The notes under the pieces are model-generated. The model searched no databases, was not told the origin of the DNA, and worked only from the letters and a program-made list of their open reading frames with translations. The position numbers were made by a program, and so were the translations under genes. Below are positions 37,801-51,500 of a DNA stretch of 64,000 bases, in pieces. Origin of the DNA: Smittia aterrima (lineage: Eukaryota; Arthropoda; Insecta; Diptera; Chironomidae); NCBI GenBank assembly GCA_033063855.1, contig CP093829.1, positions 13,733,537 to 13,797,536 of the forward strand, in the 5' to 3' direction. How positions within the stretch are numbered: position 1 is the first letter of the stretch; the number at the start of each line of letters is the position of its first letter.

Positions 37801-40800
37801 CGATTCTTCGCCAAGTCTTTGTTGGTCGGAAAAAACTCCAGATTGACTGACACGGCTCATTTGCAAACGGTAGCTTTCACAAACTGAGCAAGACAAACAC
37901 TGAATTTACGTAGAATACCTCTCTTCGTCGATGGTCGATTGAAACACAAATTTTTATGAACATTCCGTACGCGAGCTCTTATGTTTATATCACCACAAAA
38001 AACTCTCGAAGGAAATGAACGAGTTTTCACAATCCATAAATCCAGTTTCGATTGATGCTCCGGAAAAGAGGCGAAAACCGCTGCGGATTAGATTCGATGT
38101 GCGTTGATGTTTGATTGAGTTCAACTTGAACGAAACTGATTGGATTTTTTTCGTATTATTCATCTTTTTCAGTGAAAAATGACTGAAGAGACTTGAAAAA
38201 CCATTCACCTCTCGATTGCGTGATAACAGTCCAGAAATATTCAAGTTAGTGCTTTTGCAGTGCGAACCTCGCTGGGATCGACAATGAATAAAGATTGGAA
38301 AAGAATGCGGTGCTCATCCATTCACCTCAGGATTTAACGTGAAAATATTTTTCATTTCTCTGATGGGTTTTGTTCGGTTCATCCCACGACTTTGATGTAG
38401 CAAATCTGACGTTGTGGTTAGAAAATCGAGATGAAAATAAATGCACAAAAAACCATTTGTTCCGACTGGCTTTGATAGATTTGTGAATAAATGGCTTTTC
38501 GTTCATGGCGAAGTTCTTGTATTGTTATTCTCATTTTTTACTTCGCTTTGAGATTTTAAATCGTATTCTGAGCAAAAATCTCTTTAAAATTTAAAGTCTA
38601 AATTAATTAAATTCCAAGCTTGGACCTTCTAAGGCACGTTTTTGGTTTCCGAAAATAATATCTCAGAATGACAAATATTAAAGAATTTCATTTAATCCAC
38701 GAATAAATCCTAGAATATAAAACAGTAAAGTGCAATGATTTTGTCTAGCGAAAGCTTCAGTTCATGACCAACAGCAATTCAACATGAAACTGGTTTTAAT
38801 TAGACAAGCTTCAAATATTTCATTGAAGACATTCTCGCTTTGATCATTTATTTTGCTTTTGACTACATCCACTAAGAAAGAACAGATAGCAAAAAAACTT
38901 TTCTCTAAAAATTTCATTAAAAAAACTTTTTTTGGTTTTTTCAGGCTTAGCAACAACAAATGAGAAATAGCAGCTTTTCGCGATCATGAAGTCTCCGGAA
39001 CCGAGGATATCGAGCACATCGAATGGAGAGCAACATTGCAGACTCTTGGCATCATGAAATTTATTTTAAAATGTACAACAAAATGTATATATTAGCAGGC
39101 AATCGAGACTTCAATACAAAAGAAGCTTTTCGCGATAATTTGGTAATATTGTCAAATCCGAAGAAACTAAAACCTTTTCATACACTTGAGACAGGTTTTA
39201 TGACGAAGCTTCAACTATAATGGAATATCCTCAGATATTAGCAGTTCAACTTGAAAGCTTAAACATCGCAATTATATCGGGCTCGTCTGTTGCTAACCAA
39301 TTAAAGTTCTGAGATAAATCAAAAATAGAAAAGAAACAAGGGTGGAATTGAAAACGTTCTGTGTACAGTTTTTTATTCACCAACTGCCTCTTGTTGTGGG
39401 AGGACATGGATTCATTCGAGTTGTACAAATAAAGGTGTAGCCGAGTTTGACGGGAAAATTGGATATTCGCCTTGAACGAAACAACAACACTTAACAACGT
39501 TTTTCCCTTTCCCTCAAAAGAGAAAAGCTATAAATTATTATGCAAGTTTCACGGGACCGGGAAAAACGAAGGAGAAGCAAAAGCAACTTTCTACAGTAGA
39601 GAATGTGAAACCTCCAGGTGGACAGAGTAGTGGTGAAGTCGTAATCGCATCGGAGTTTTATTTCATTCTCTTTATCTGTGTGGCATTCACACCAATTTAA
39701 AATATTAACAACGATTTGATTATGTTGTCATACGTGTATAGCTTGAGATATCCCTTCTCGTCTATTCTCTTTGTAATTTATCTTTTTTTTTCATATTTTT
39801 TCCCGCTTCTTGTCTTACAGTTACAATCCACAATATTGCTGCTATTCCTTCCTGTGAAGCTACATCGCTTCCTTTAGTCAAATGAAACGTTTTACACAGA
39901 CTTACCATTGCAACTAAACAAAACCAAACTCAGACAAGTCTGAGTAATTGAGAAAAGAGAGTTGTAAAAACACAAGAGAAAGTTTTATTGCGTGAAAATT
40001 GTTAAACTTTCTTACTGACGTTGTAGGCTTCGCATGCAGAGATAACGAGTTTGAAATAGGAACGATAAGTATGACGGCTTGTTAACTCGGAGTTTGTACC
40101 TACGGAAAAGCGAATTTCTTACTGCTAAAGACAAATTTATATAGCGAGAAAAGTGACAGCGACGAATGCTCGTTTTCACATGTTAAGCGCCTTTTATTCA
40201 CTTCCGGACCGAACAGAGAAAACAACAATGCTGACATGAAGCCTGTCGGATCACCGGGAGGAGGAAAACGTAAATTAATTAAAAACAAATAAAAAAAAAG
40301 TTTTTGTGTCACATTCAGTCCGAAGATAGACTGACGTGTTGGATTAAAACAAATTAAACGTCAGTTTTAAATATGTGTGAAAGTTTTATTGACTTTTTGT
40401 TCTTGCAGTGACGAAAATCAATTAGAATTTACTGCTCTACACTTTAAAGGTACAATTTCCCTATCGCTTATCACGCCATCAAATGGAAAGCTTTGCGTCC
40501 TCCCAGTCCCAACCTTAACTCTAGTTAGTTTCACAAAGTTAGTCTTTTCATTCGCTTCGGTAGTGACAAAAATAAATTAAATTAAACATAATTTGACTTT
40601 AAACAATTTCATTCACAAACAACAAGTTATGGTTTTTTCATTCGTTGCATTGTAGAAGTTTTTCTCTTAGATTCGTCTTTTTGTCGCTTTCGCATGAAAT
40701 CCCATGGAAATTTTCACCGCGCAATTTGCATTCACAACTCATAGAATTCTGATTTATTGTCTTTTGACTAAAATGCTTTTCCACTGCTTTTCGTTTAAAT

Positions 40801-42539
40801 TCTTTTTCCATCTTGGACTTTTCTATTAAATTCTCTTTGTATTTCTTTGCTACCAAATTACAATATATTTTAGAGCCTTTTGAGATTCAATTAAGCGGAT
40901 AATTTGAAAATATTCGATTGAACGAGATTATTGATTTTATTCAATGAAAAAAAAAGTTAGAAATCATTCACAATCAATGTTTGGGTTTGAAAGCTTTCAG
41001 GATGTGTTGCTGATGTTTTTAGGCCTAATACTGATAAAAAGAAGCTGTTGACGATGCTGACGATTGAATGGTGATGCTGGATATGGTCTCCGATTAGGAT
41101 CGCGGAAGCTGCTACTCGATTGTCATCTACTTTCCTGACTTAGTCGCCGAATAGCTGGTGACAAGCGATAAATGCGAACTTTCCCGTCACTATATAGAAA
41201 CAGAAAATATATTTTTTCAGTATTTGAACAGTCGAGTAAAAATAAAGTTTATCCAATAAACACAACAAATAGCGAAGCGGTGAGGTCTCATAGCCTTGTG
41301 AGGCTGTGTTTAGAACTATGAAAGAATTGTGATTCCCAAAGTGCATCAAATTGAATGCGCACTCTTTAGAAAATTAGGATACTTGTTTGAAGCCATATGA
41401 ACTCAATGTGGTTCCTATTTGCAGGCAATATTTATATTTTTTTAAAAAAACCATTGAAAGGAAGAATGAGCATACTAAAGTGACGGTGCATTAGATGATT
41501 GCTTATTTAAAGGAATGGAAATATCAGTTTGAAATAAATTATAATTTGAATCAAATCATTAGAAATATATTTAGTGAAAACGAATACTCTATTCACAAGA
41601 CTTTTCTCTTTCATCAATTTTGCCTTTTTTAATAAAAAAAAACATGAAATATAATTTTAAAGCTAAAATTGTCGGAACGCAGTTCTCGGAAAAGATTCAA
41701 ATAAGCTAAAATGATTATTTATGAAGATTCCCATGGCAACGAGGAAAATTGAAAACGAGAGCTTTAAATGATGATGAATGGAATTGTTAATGCGACACAT
41801 CCAACGGAAACATTTTAATTAATCAACAGCAAGAATATTTTCTCCCGCGAAAGCAATTTATAGGAATCTTTCTTGTTTGTTTGTAAACTTACGACTTCGT
41901 ATCTCAGATAAGAATTTCATCACAGTTGAAGGATTTGTAACTTTCAACAAACTTTTGAAAATATCAATATCCACAGGAAAAGAGCAACTCCTAATGTGTA
42001 ATAAATCCAGTCGTACCTTCAAATTAATGAATGAATGAAACCTTTGCATGTTTATTGTTCGCTTGTCAGTTTAAAATCCTCAAATATTCGACGCAATTGA
42101 CAAATTCCGGCGTATCACTTTTAAAACTGTTTACGAGAAAACATTGGGCCATCTTTAAACGAGAGCTTAAGGAGCTTTTTTGCTCAATTTAATAGCGAGT
42201 GGTTGAAAGCTTTAAAAAACCGTTACATGTACATATGTAATCATTACGGAACAAATCAAAAACAACTCTGATTAACACGAAACTGTCGTGTTCAATCATA
42301 AATGGCGGAGGCGAGCGCGACAACATCCTAATTAAAAATGTTTCACAAAATCGTGTTAATGTTTCGCATGAAAATGACTCGAGGTGATTAAACGTGTGTT
42401 CCCGTGCGTATATTTGAATGAATGTCGAAAACATAGCAGAACAAATGATATTATATCAAATGAGCGAAAAGGCTTGAAGCTTACAAAAGTCCTTCCATTC
42501 CAGAGCAAAGGGAGTAAAATTAGCGGAAAGTGTTTTAAT
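34822..42539. other. Intergenic region between Sidestep and the kinesin
   Basis: No coding gene is recognised. The part just above 34821 should hold the distal Sidestep promoter. A small exon-like unit with good splice sites lies at 36078-36128 on the minus strand. Frames around 37261-37850 occur on both strands and look like chance. A short perfect hairpin (ACTCAGAC, two bases, GTCTGAGT) lies at 39928-39945. Confidence 0.45.
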
Positions 42540-42544
42540 TTATT
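42539..42544 (-). terminator. AATAAA overlapping the kinesin stop codon
   Basis: The minus-strand AATAAA shares bases with the TAA stop at 42540-42542. It lies too close to the coding end to be certain as the used signal. A longer 3' UTR is likely. Confidence 0.3.
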
Positions 42545-45500
42545 TTTTCATCTGACTGGGTTTGGTTGATGTAACGTGCTCGTTTGCTAGACGCCAAATG
42601 CGAACATCACCGGAGCTGAACGTGGAGCATGATCAGGGAAATAAATGAAAAGGAAAATCCATACACGGAAGAAAGAGAATAAAAGAAAAAAAAACTTTAG
42701 TTAGCCAATTTTTCTAGTCATCACCAGGTAACGTCGCTAATGTTGTGCATCCTTGCGCGGATGAAATTTAATGGTAACTTACTTTGATGCTGTGAATATT
42801 CTGTTATCCACACATGTTATATCGTTAATTGAAGCTTCTGTCTTCATTTCAGCCAGAGCTTCACATGTTTTCACATTCCAGAGACGAATTAATCCACCTC
42901 GGCATCCGGAAATTAGAATATCTGAGTATATTGTCATGCCTGAGACCCAGCCTTTGTGTGCATTGTTCATTGATTGCTTCAATTCACTATTGCGAAGATC
43001 CCAACGTTTAATACCCAAATCACGAGAACCGGAAAATAATTCAGCGTCAACTCCGACTGAGTTTTTAGCAACGACAAGAGATTGAACTCCGTCGTAGTGA
43101 GGCGGTTCAAGGTTGAGTAGAGGAACGACATTTCCTCCAGTCGAAGCGACTTCAAACACCTAGACGAATAAATCGTTTATAAAAAGAGCTACATCTCATT
43201 GAGCAACAATTGACTTACCTTAACATAGTGATCCTTCGAACCTGTTGCTACATAATCTGTGTTTCCTGGACCATCCCAAGTCGTACAAGTCATAACAGCT
43301 GCTTGATGTCCTCCTGACAATTTTCCAATGCAGGAAAACATTCGTAAATCCCAGAATCTAACTTTGTCACTCGCTGCTGTATAGAGATTGCCTGAAGTCG
43401 TTCCAAGCTTAAGAGAAGTGATTGGAGACTCGCCTGTGGGAATCGATGATAAAGTAGCAACGCCCGAAAGTGCCACGCCTGAAGAGCAGAGCGTTTTGAT
43501 AGGACGAATGTTGGATTCACGAAGATCCCACGCTCTAATGAACGCGCCGGAGGCTGAGAAAAGGATCTTCGAAGATTTATCATACTCGACGCCTATAACG
43601 GCTCCAGGGTGGGCCGATAAGCTAATGGATAAGATGATGAAACAAGGGCAGGAAATTTATCATCGTGATGAGGTTTGTAATGGAATCGTTTGTCTTCTTA
43701 CCAGTGAGGAGTGGCTGCGGTTGTGAGATCCCAAACTTTGCACGTTCTATCTGCCGCAGCGGTGAATAACATTGAATCTGACACTTTGATCGCCAGCACG
43801 GAATTGCTGTGGCCTTCAACGATATGAGTGCACAAAAGAGGCGACCCAACTTTCATCTACACAAAACAGGAGAAATTTTTAGATGCGAAATTTGAAAGAG
43901 AAGAAGTTTTACCCTGCCATTAAATTCTTTAATAGAACCACCAGGTGTTGGATCAGATATACCAGCGCCTAATCTGGAAAACACGTCGCCTTCTTCGCGT
44001 GATATCCCACGACGAAATACAGGTGGCGATGGTGGCATTTCAGTTTCCTCTCTGATGTTGTTGGGTTAATTGTTTATTGTTAGATTTCGGTGCAAGATGT
44101 TGGTTAGTAGTAGCGAGACAGAGACGAAAGCAGGCGGCAGGCAAATGTAAATAAAATAAAAATGGATCCCATGAAATATAAAAACAACAGGAGGATGGTT
44201 TTTAAGTGAGATTGTGGATTAATTCACTGCACGTTTGTCAAAGTGCAAAACAACGACAGAAAAAAAAACAATCGCTGGTTAATGGAGTCAATGGAACAGA
44301 TTTCGCTCCCGACTAAGGATTACTGCAGCTGTTGGGATGGTTTCATCAATGTAGAGCGGCAGCAAAAAGATTTTTTTATTAATTTTTTTCTCTTCTTGTT
44401 TTAGGATTAGAGCTTAAAGTGGGTTGCAGAGCAGCGGATGGCGCAAAAACGAGCGAAAACCACCCACGGCATGTGTCAATAGAAAGAGCTGGCAATGATT
44501 AATGGCGATTATTTTCTGGCTTCATGGGTTGGCGCCACTGAAAAAGGGAAAGAATCGCTAAAGCTTGGAGAAAAATGTTTCGTCTTCAAACTTTGCTGCT
44601 TCTTCGCCTTTCAATCATCTGGAGAATTTAATCTCTCCATGAAGACTTGGGGTCGATCTGGAACGGAGACAACTTTATTCTTTTTCGGAATAAAAATCTT
44701 TTCCTTCCACCCATCCGGAACAAAGCAGATTTTCCTTCTTTGTTTTCTTTATTTAATTCGGTTTGGGGTCCGATTTTGGGTTTTGGTGCAGATTAGAAAT
44801 TAAAGCGAATTAATTTTGTTGGGGATTGTTGGTGCGAAGTTGGCGAGTGAGAATGATAAAACGAGACATAGCAATCAGAGCTAAAGCCTCACGAGAGAAA
44901 GCAAACAAATAATACTGGATGATAACAGCGTAACCGACAAAAAAACATTTTTTTCTCGGTCCATATTGTGGTTGTTTGGTGATGAATTCGCATAGGACAC
45001 CGTTGCGGACACGAGAGAATGTTAGCGGGAATCTCGAAACCCCATAAGCGTAAAAACAACAGTGACTCTTGTCAACATGCGAGGAAAAGGTTTTTTTATC
45101 GAACACTCAACAAGATTGGACATTTATGGGCTTTTCTAATTCCGGACAAAAAAAAACTTCACAAATGGAAAATGCAAATGCTTGTTGACAGTTCACATCG
45201 ACACAAATTTTCCAATTGATCCACGCCGATTGAAATTGCTCTATCGTCCTGCAACACTTTTTGCTAACATCCTGAATTAAAGATTCACGATGGGCGAACG
45301 CGAATGCTCAGGGAATCGAAATAAAAATTCATAATACCAACCACGCGGCGCGACGCAAATTGAATTAATTAACGTTAAAAAACGGAGAGAATTTTTATTT
45401 TTTTCCCATCGGCGCTTTTCATTAATTGCGTAACATGAAAAACGTTATCGAATTTTCATGAAAATTTAATTCAATAAAACAAAAATAATTCAATTAAATG

Positions 45501-48500
45501 AATTAATAACTGAAAATAAAAATAAGAAGAAGTGTGAAAACAAACAAATGGGGCTTGGTATTTTTCTCTCGCTTGCCTTCGCTTGCTACATTTTTAAACT
45601 AGCCGATTAAATGAGGATTTTTCTTCAAGTCGACGCAAGGAAACGGGATAATGGATGAGACTTACAATCCAGGCGATGATTTATTCGAAAACTGACGTCG
45701 AATCACGCGCGGCGATTGAGGTACTGTTGATGGTGCGCTTACATCAAATTTACGGCTAAACATGGGTGATCCCCCAATCGCACTCTTCTGTCGTGTCAAT
45801 GGAACGCTTGGTGGTTGGCCTCTGGATTATTGCAAAATGGTAATAAAAAAAAAACACAGAAAAAATGTTTGATTGAAATGAGGCTTTTCGTGACTCAATG
45901 TGTCAATTCGGAAAATGGTGGAAGTGTCAACAACGAAAATCTCCCGCTTGTTCATCATACTTACTTATGATCCTTTAATGAGCCAGGTGCTGAAGGAACT
46001 CGAGCGAGCGGAATCAAGCTTCTTTGTCCGTCATGGATTGTATAGCTACGGCTCATTTCGTCATCACGGTTGTTTCCGTTTGCGACATCACCGAAAAGAA
46101 GTTCTTGAGCCATTGGAGCCATGCGTCGACGCATTCGTGAACGGGATTGAAGATCGCTATTTTGTGCAAAAATGTGAGTCACAATAAACATTCAGTGATA
46201 AGAAAAAAATCAAATGTTTTTACTCACAATTCTGAATTGTTAGGGGACGGACTTCGACTGGAATGTATACTCGCATCATTAAGGTTTGGTCTTTGATCAG
46301 CAGTCAAACTGTTTGCATTCGAGCTAATGGTAACTTCGGACAACGCAATTGCTGGATTTCTGGCAAGAACATGTTGCAGAAGTTGCTGTTGAATGTTGCT
46401 GTCTTGTTGAACTTCATTCAAAAGTGCTTCTTTCTCCTTCAGTCTAGTGTGTGTTAGACCAGCATCGCAAGCTTGTATAATTGAATTACTGCAAAGTTTG
46501 TCAATTAAGAACTTAGCTTCGTCGACAGATTTGATATTTTCCAAAAGATTTTGAATGGTCAGTTGTTCTTGAGATGACTCTTTTCCTTCTTCCAGCTCCA
46601 TGATCGAGTTTTGTATCTGCTCAATATTTTCTTGAATATATTTTAGATTCGCATGAATGCTGTCCTCTTCGTTTGCGAGCTCCTGGCTTTCAACAAGCTT
46701 TTGTCGTTTTCTGATTCCTGTCAAATCACGACTCAGCTGATCTCGCTCCTGAAGCAATCTTTCAAGTTCTCTCTCCAACTCAATAACAGCTTGCTTGCTT
46801 CTCGCAGACTTTCCCATTGTTCTCTGAAGTGCATCCCATTTAATTCGAGCTGAACGTGGATGGAAGTTTTCACTGATTTTCTTTGTTGGAACGCGTCCTT
46901 GAGCTTTAGTACTGAGTTGATTCTTGTGAGTTTTTCGAAGAGCCGAAACTTCTTCTGTTTTACGTCTTAATACTTGATCTTTTGCTGCAACTGAACCTTG
47001 CAATGATTTGATCATTCCACTTTGTTTTCTCGCTTCTTTTCTTAACTGTGCAATTTCTTTCATTCGACGAGCGTCTTGCTCTTTGTGACGGTTGTTCTCG
47101 TCAGTCATTTTTCTCATTAATTTGATTTTAATTTGCTTAAGTTCGGTCAATTCTGTTCGGAGACTCTTCAACTGATTATCTTGGGCTTGAAGTTCGCGTT
47201 GTTGCCTGACATGTTCCTTTTGAGCTTGCTGAAGCTTTCTCAATTCTTTTTGCATATCGGAAAGCTTTCGCTCATATTCATCACGAACTTTCTTCATCTT
47301 AGTTGATTGATCTGCTGTAGGAGTTTCTAAAAATTTGGATTAAGAACAAAAGTTTTTGTCTGTTTGAAGGTAAATCGAACTTACGCCCAATGTTAGCCAA
47401 AACTTGATCGCGCTCCTTTTGTGTATTCGTAATTTTCGCTGAAAGAACATTAAGTTTCTCTTCGTAGTGTTGTTTCATCACCGTCATTCGCTGTTGAGAC
47501 AATTCAAGCTGCTCAATCAACTTTGTTTTGATTTCAATGTCAGATTGAATGTCATTAATTTCGGCTTGAAGTTCAACAGCTTTGTCATCTGATTCAGTGT
47601 CTGATTCACTTTCAGACACATCTTCTTGTGAACTTCTTTCCTGAAATTCTTCAGGTAAGCCAGGCAATGATTTTGACATAAGCAATTCGCGTTCACGTTC
47701 AAGTTCTCGTTTTGCCATGTTGATAAGATTTAAAGGATTTTCTGATACATCTGTGAAGTAAATAAATCACAACAAATGTAACAAATAAATGAAGAATTAT
47801 GTAGAAACCTCACCATTCATATATGACTTGGAAGAATTTCTAGGAGGCGATTGTGCTTTCTTGATTTGTAGGAACATCTGTTCCGACTCGATTAGTTTTG
47901 CCTTCAGCTTCTCAATCTCAGAGATGTAGTTACTGACCATTTCAGTCATTGACGAATCATTTCCATCATTCACATATCCAGCCATTGCCTTCTCTGCTAA
48001 AAGTTCTGTGTTTCTGTCGGTTAAGGCATTGATGGTATCTTGCATTGCTTTAAGTCGCTGCTGAAGTCGCTTATTGTCGGCCAGGAGCATTGCATTTTCC
48101 AAAGAAGTGTCCGAAATTGCAGCATTGCCTTCAGCGTCAATGCTGCGTCGTCCTTGTTTGTAATCAAGAATTTCCAATTGCAAAGCAGCAATTTCTCGTC
48201 GTAATTGTGAAATTGTTCTTGAGCTTTGATCTTGAAGTAAATAAATTGAAGCAAATGAAACGATGAGATGGCAAATTATTTGGAGAACTCACCTTGATTA
48301 ATTTGAACACGATTTTTGATATTTCTGGCTCGATTCGCGTATTTTAAAGTATTAAGAGTTTCCATAAAATCTCTATCGCTAGGAGATACGCACGCTAACA
48401 TCACAGTTTGTGAATTTCCTCCAAGTGAATCTTGTAACAGCCGCGTTAGCTTTGAGTCACGATATGGAACGTGTAAGGCTTTTTTTGTAACATCTCCGAG

Positions 48501-51500
48501 CGCAGAAATAACATTGCCAAGAGCAAGCAATCCACAATTAATTGAGATTCCTTCACGTGCTCGCTCGCCTGTTGCCCCGGTTCTTTTCAACCGTTCACTT
48601 CCGGCTAGATCAACGAAGTGAAACTTTGACGTTAATGTTTCCAAATCATCTTCTGGTGAACCATTTTCCTCTGATGTCAACACACGCTGTCTCCGAATAA
48701 GAATCGTAAAAAGGGCATGAGAACGAGAACTCAGTTCGTTCATATTGGTTGATGCTGTGGTTCTGGCGAGCGCGCCTTGTTGTAAACAGTTGAGAGCATC
48801 CTGCGGCCCTGTCAACGATCTGATTGTTGCACCACCAATCGTTATACTGCCAGCTGGGTCTTCGTGGATTTTAAAAACTTTTCCTTTGCTATATGGATCA
48901 AGCAAATCAATGATCTCTTCATTGTAAAGTTCCATAAATTGAGCAGCCACACTAAACTGCAAATTTCCCAAGTACGATCCGTCATCGTCATACGGATTTT
49001 CCTGTAATGCTTCAATGCCCGAAAACAAATGTCGAACTGCACGAGGAATTATCCCCTCTGATGGTTCATTCAAGTCTCTATCAAAACCTGTTCCCATTGT
49101 ATACGTTTTGCCACTTCCCGTCTGCCTGTAAAGTCGACGGAGAGAGTTACATGAAATGTGGCTAAAACAAAAGAAACAACTCACCCATAAGCGAGGACCG
49201 TCGCATTATATCCCTTGAGAGCACCATCTACTAGTTTTTCCACTGTGTCAGTGTAAATTGTGACCTGGTTAATGAAGAAAATTCATCACAATCTCATCGT
49301 CGAGTGTAATTTAATTTTAATTAATGGCGCCCTTTCCCATTCGCTCCGAAACAAAATCCACAGAGAATTCATAATCCATTGAATAATGTCGTAAACTTCA
49401 AAACGAAGCAGCACCATTAAAAGGCGAACAATAGACGAGACGATGATGTTTTCCGTTAAACTTCATTGGCTAACTCTCGATGTAAATAGTTGTTGCGTTG
49501 TGGAACAATCATGATAAAGTGTCGAGATGGGAATTGTTTGATGCTATTTGCAAAGTGAAAAAGGTAAAAGGAAGGTTGCTGCAGAGTTAGGTTTAATTAA
49601 ATCATCACCATCATCGTCATTATCAAGGGAAAACAGAAAGTTTTATCGTTGGATGAGGAATTCAAGCGATTTACTTAATTTAAGCGCGTTAATCCTTCTA
49701 ATCCGCTTCGTTTAAACCATCGATAAGTTGCCTCCGCGGTTGTTTTCATGATCAACCCGCAATTTACATCGGTAATCCGACACTCACCTGATCTGAATTT
49801 GTGTCGAACACATAATCGAATGTAAAAGCTTTGTCTGTTCCTAGAACGACTTGCGGCTCGCCTGGCGTCACGAATGTGCAAATCCGGCAGTTGTCGATGA
49901 TCTCTCGAGGGATTTGAGGACGAATTCTGCAGGTTAAGTTAAAAAAATAAGGTAAAAATGAAAATACTATAAAATATTTGCATAAACTCTCGCGGCAAAA
50001 AAACTTTTCATAAAAAATTCAGCGAAAATGAATAAAACAATTTTTCACGCTATTGTTGTGAATAATTTCACGGAGATTCTAGAACTAAAAGCGCAGCATA
50101 AATATCGCATTTCCTGTTAGAGTAAAGGCATTTCTCGGCCATTTTCTATGCGCAGTGCAATCCAATTAAAACTTTTCCACTCTCAGCTCTCATCAGCCAT
50201 CGGGACCAAAGCTAATTAAACAAATTTAGTTTTCTCGTATTTCAACCTTTTGAACTGATTAAAGTTTCATCATCCAACTGTCGGAAGCTTTTTCTTCGTG
50301 AAATTTTCGAATGAACCGTGCAAAATCTGCTTAGTTGATATTTTATGGTGAGAATCATCAACGACGAGGGACGGAGAACATCTCTATACGAAAAAGCATT
50401 TTATGATCGCTTCACGTGTGGAATATGTAATCAAGACGTAAACACAAGAATTCAATTAACGCTCTCGAAGAGAGAAGAAAAAAGGTAATTCATTGTCGTA
50501 GTTTGGTAATTAACCACTTCCACCTTTTGCTGCTATGGTCCACAACTCGACAATATTTAAACGCGACAATGCATTTAAGTGCCACAAAAAAAAATCGCTT
50601 GATTTAATAAAAAAATCTTGGAGCCATACGGCCCTAATTAGCATAAAGTTTAAGGAAACAGAATGAATTGTGCAGAGAGAGAGAGAGAAGTAAATCACAG
50701 AACTTGAAGCTGCGTCATAAAAGTTAGATTTAAAATTCATTACTCGCAGCTGCGACTCCCTTAATCGTTCATCACCCAGATTTTCTTTTTCTTTCTCATT
50801 CTAGCATGCTGACGGCCTTGACCAATTAACTTTGCAAGTCACTTTGTAACGGAGAACATACTTTGCTATTATACTTAATACATGGAACAGACATCGTCTG
50901 ATACGGTAAAGCTAATTCGCCATCTGTTTCTACTTTGATGTGTCGATTGTAAGCCAATAACAATTTAGTTGAATGATTTGCGTAACAACGATTCGAGGTG
51001 AAAAAAAACAAGAATTCGGAGAGTTTGGCGAAAATCATTCGAAGAGCTTTCCATTCATTTGTGTTTGAAGCACTTTCAAAGCTTTTTATGGGAAAATAAA
51101 ATTGAACCGAAACAAACAGAGCGCTGTTTTTTATATTTGTTCATCGCTACTACGAGTTTTACAAAAGTTCGTCAGAAATGGAAAAGGAATTAATCCGCTT
51201 TGGTGCTGCACAGAGCTCCAATTTTTCAATAATTGAAAAGCAGCGAGCAAATAATTAATACAATATCGATTAAGCAAGGTCGGGGTTTCTATTAACGATT
51301 GTTTTGCTTTTCTTCTTTGTTTACTCTTTCACTCAATCGGCTTTTTAGACACCGCTTTAAGGTGATAACGTTTCAATCGAGTTTTCTACATTTGGATAGG
51401 TGACATGTATTTTTGCTTTATAATGATATCCTAAATTGTCTTAACAAATTAAGTTGTCTCTTGATACAACTCATCCATTGATACCGGAGGCTTATTTCAA

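Noticed and set aside
42771..43726. Plus-strand frames over the WD40 exons
   Set aside because: They are antisense to exons 42783-43159 and 43219-43621, which encode an unmistakable WD40 propeller.
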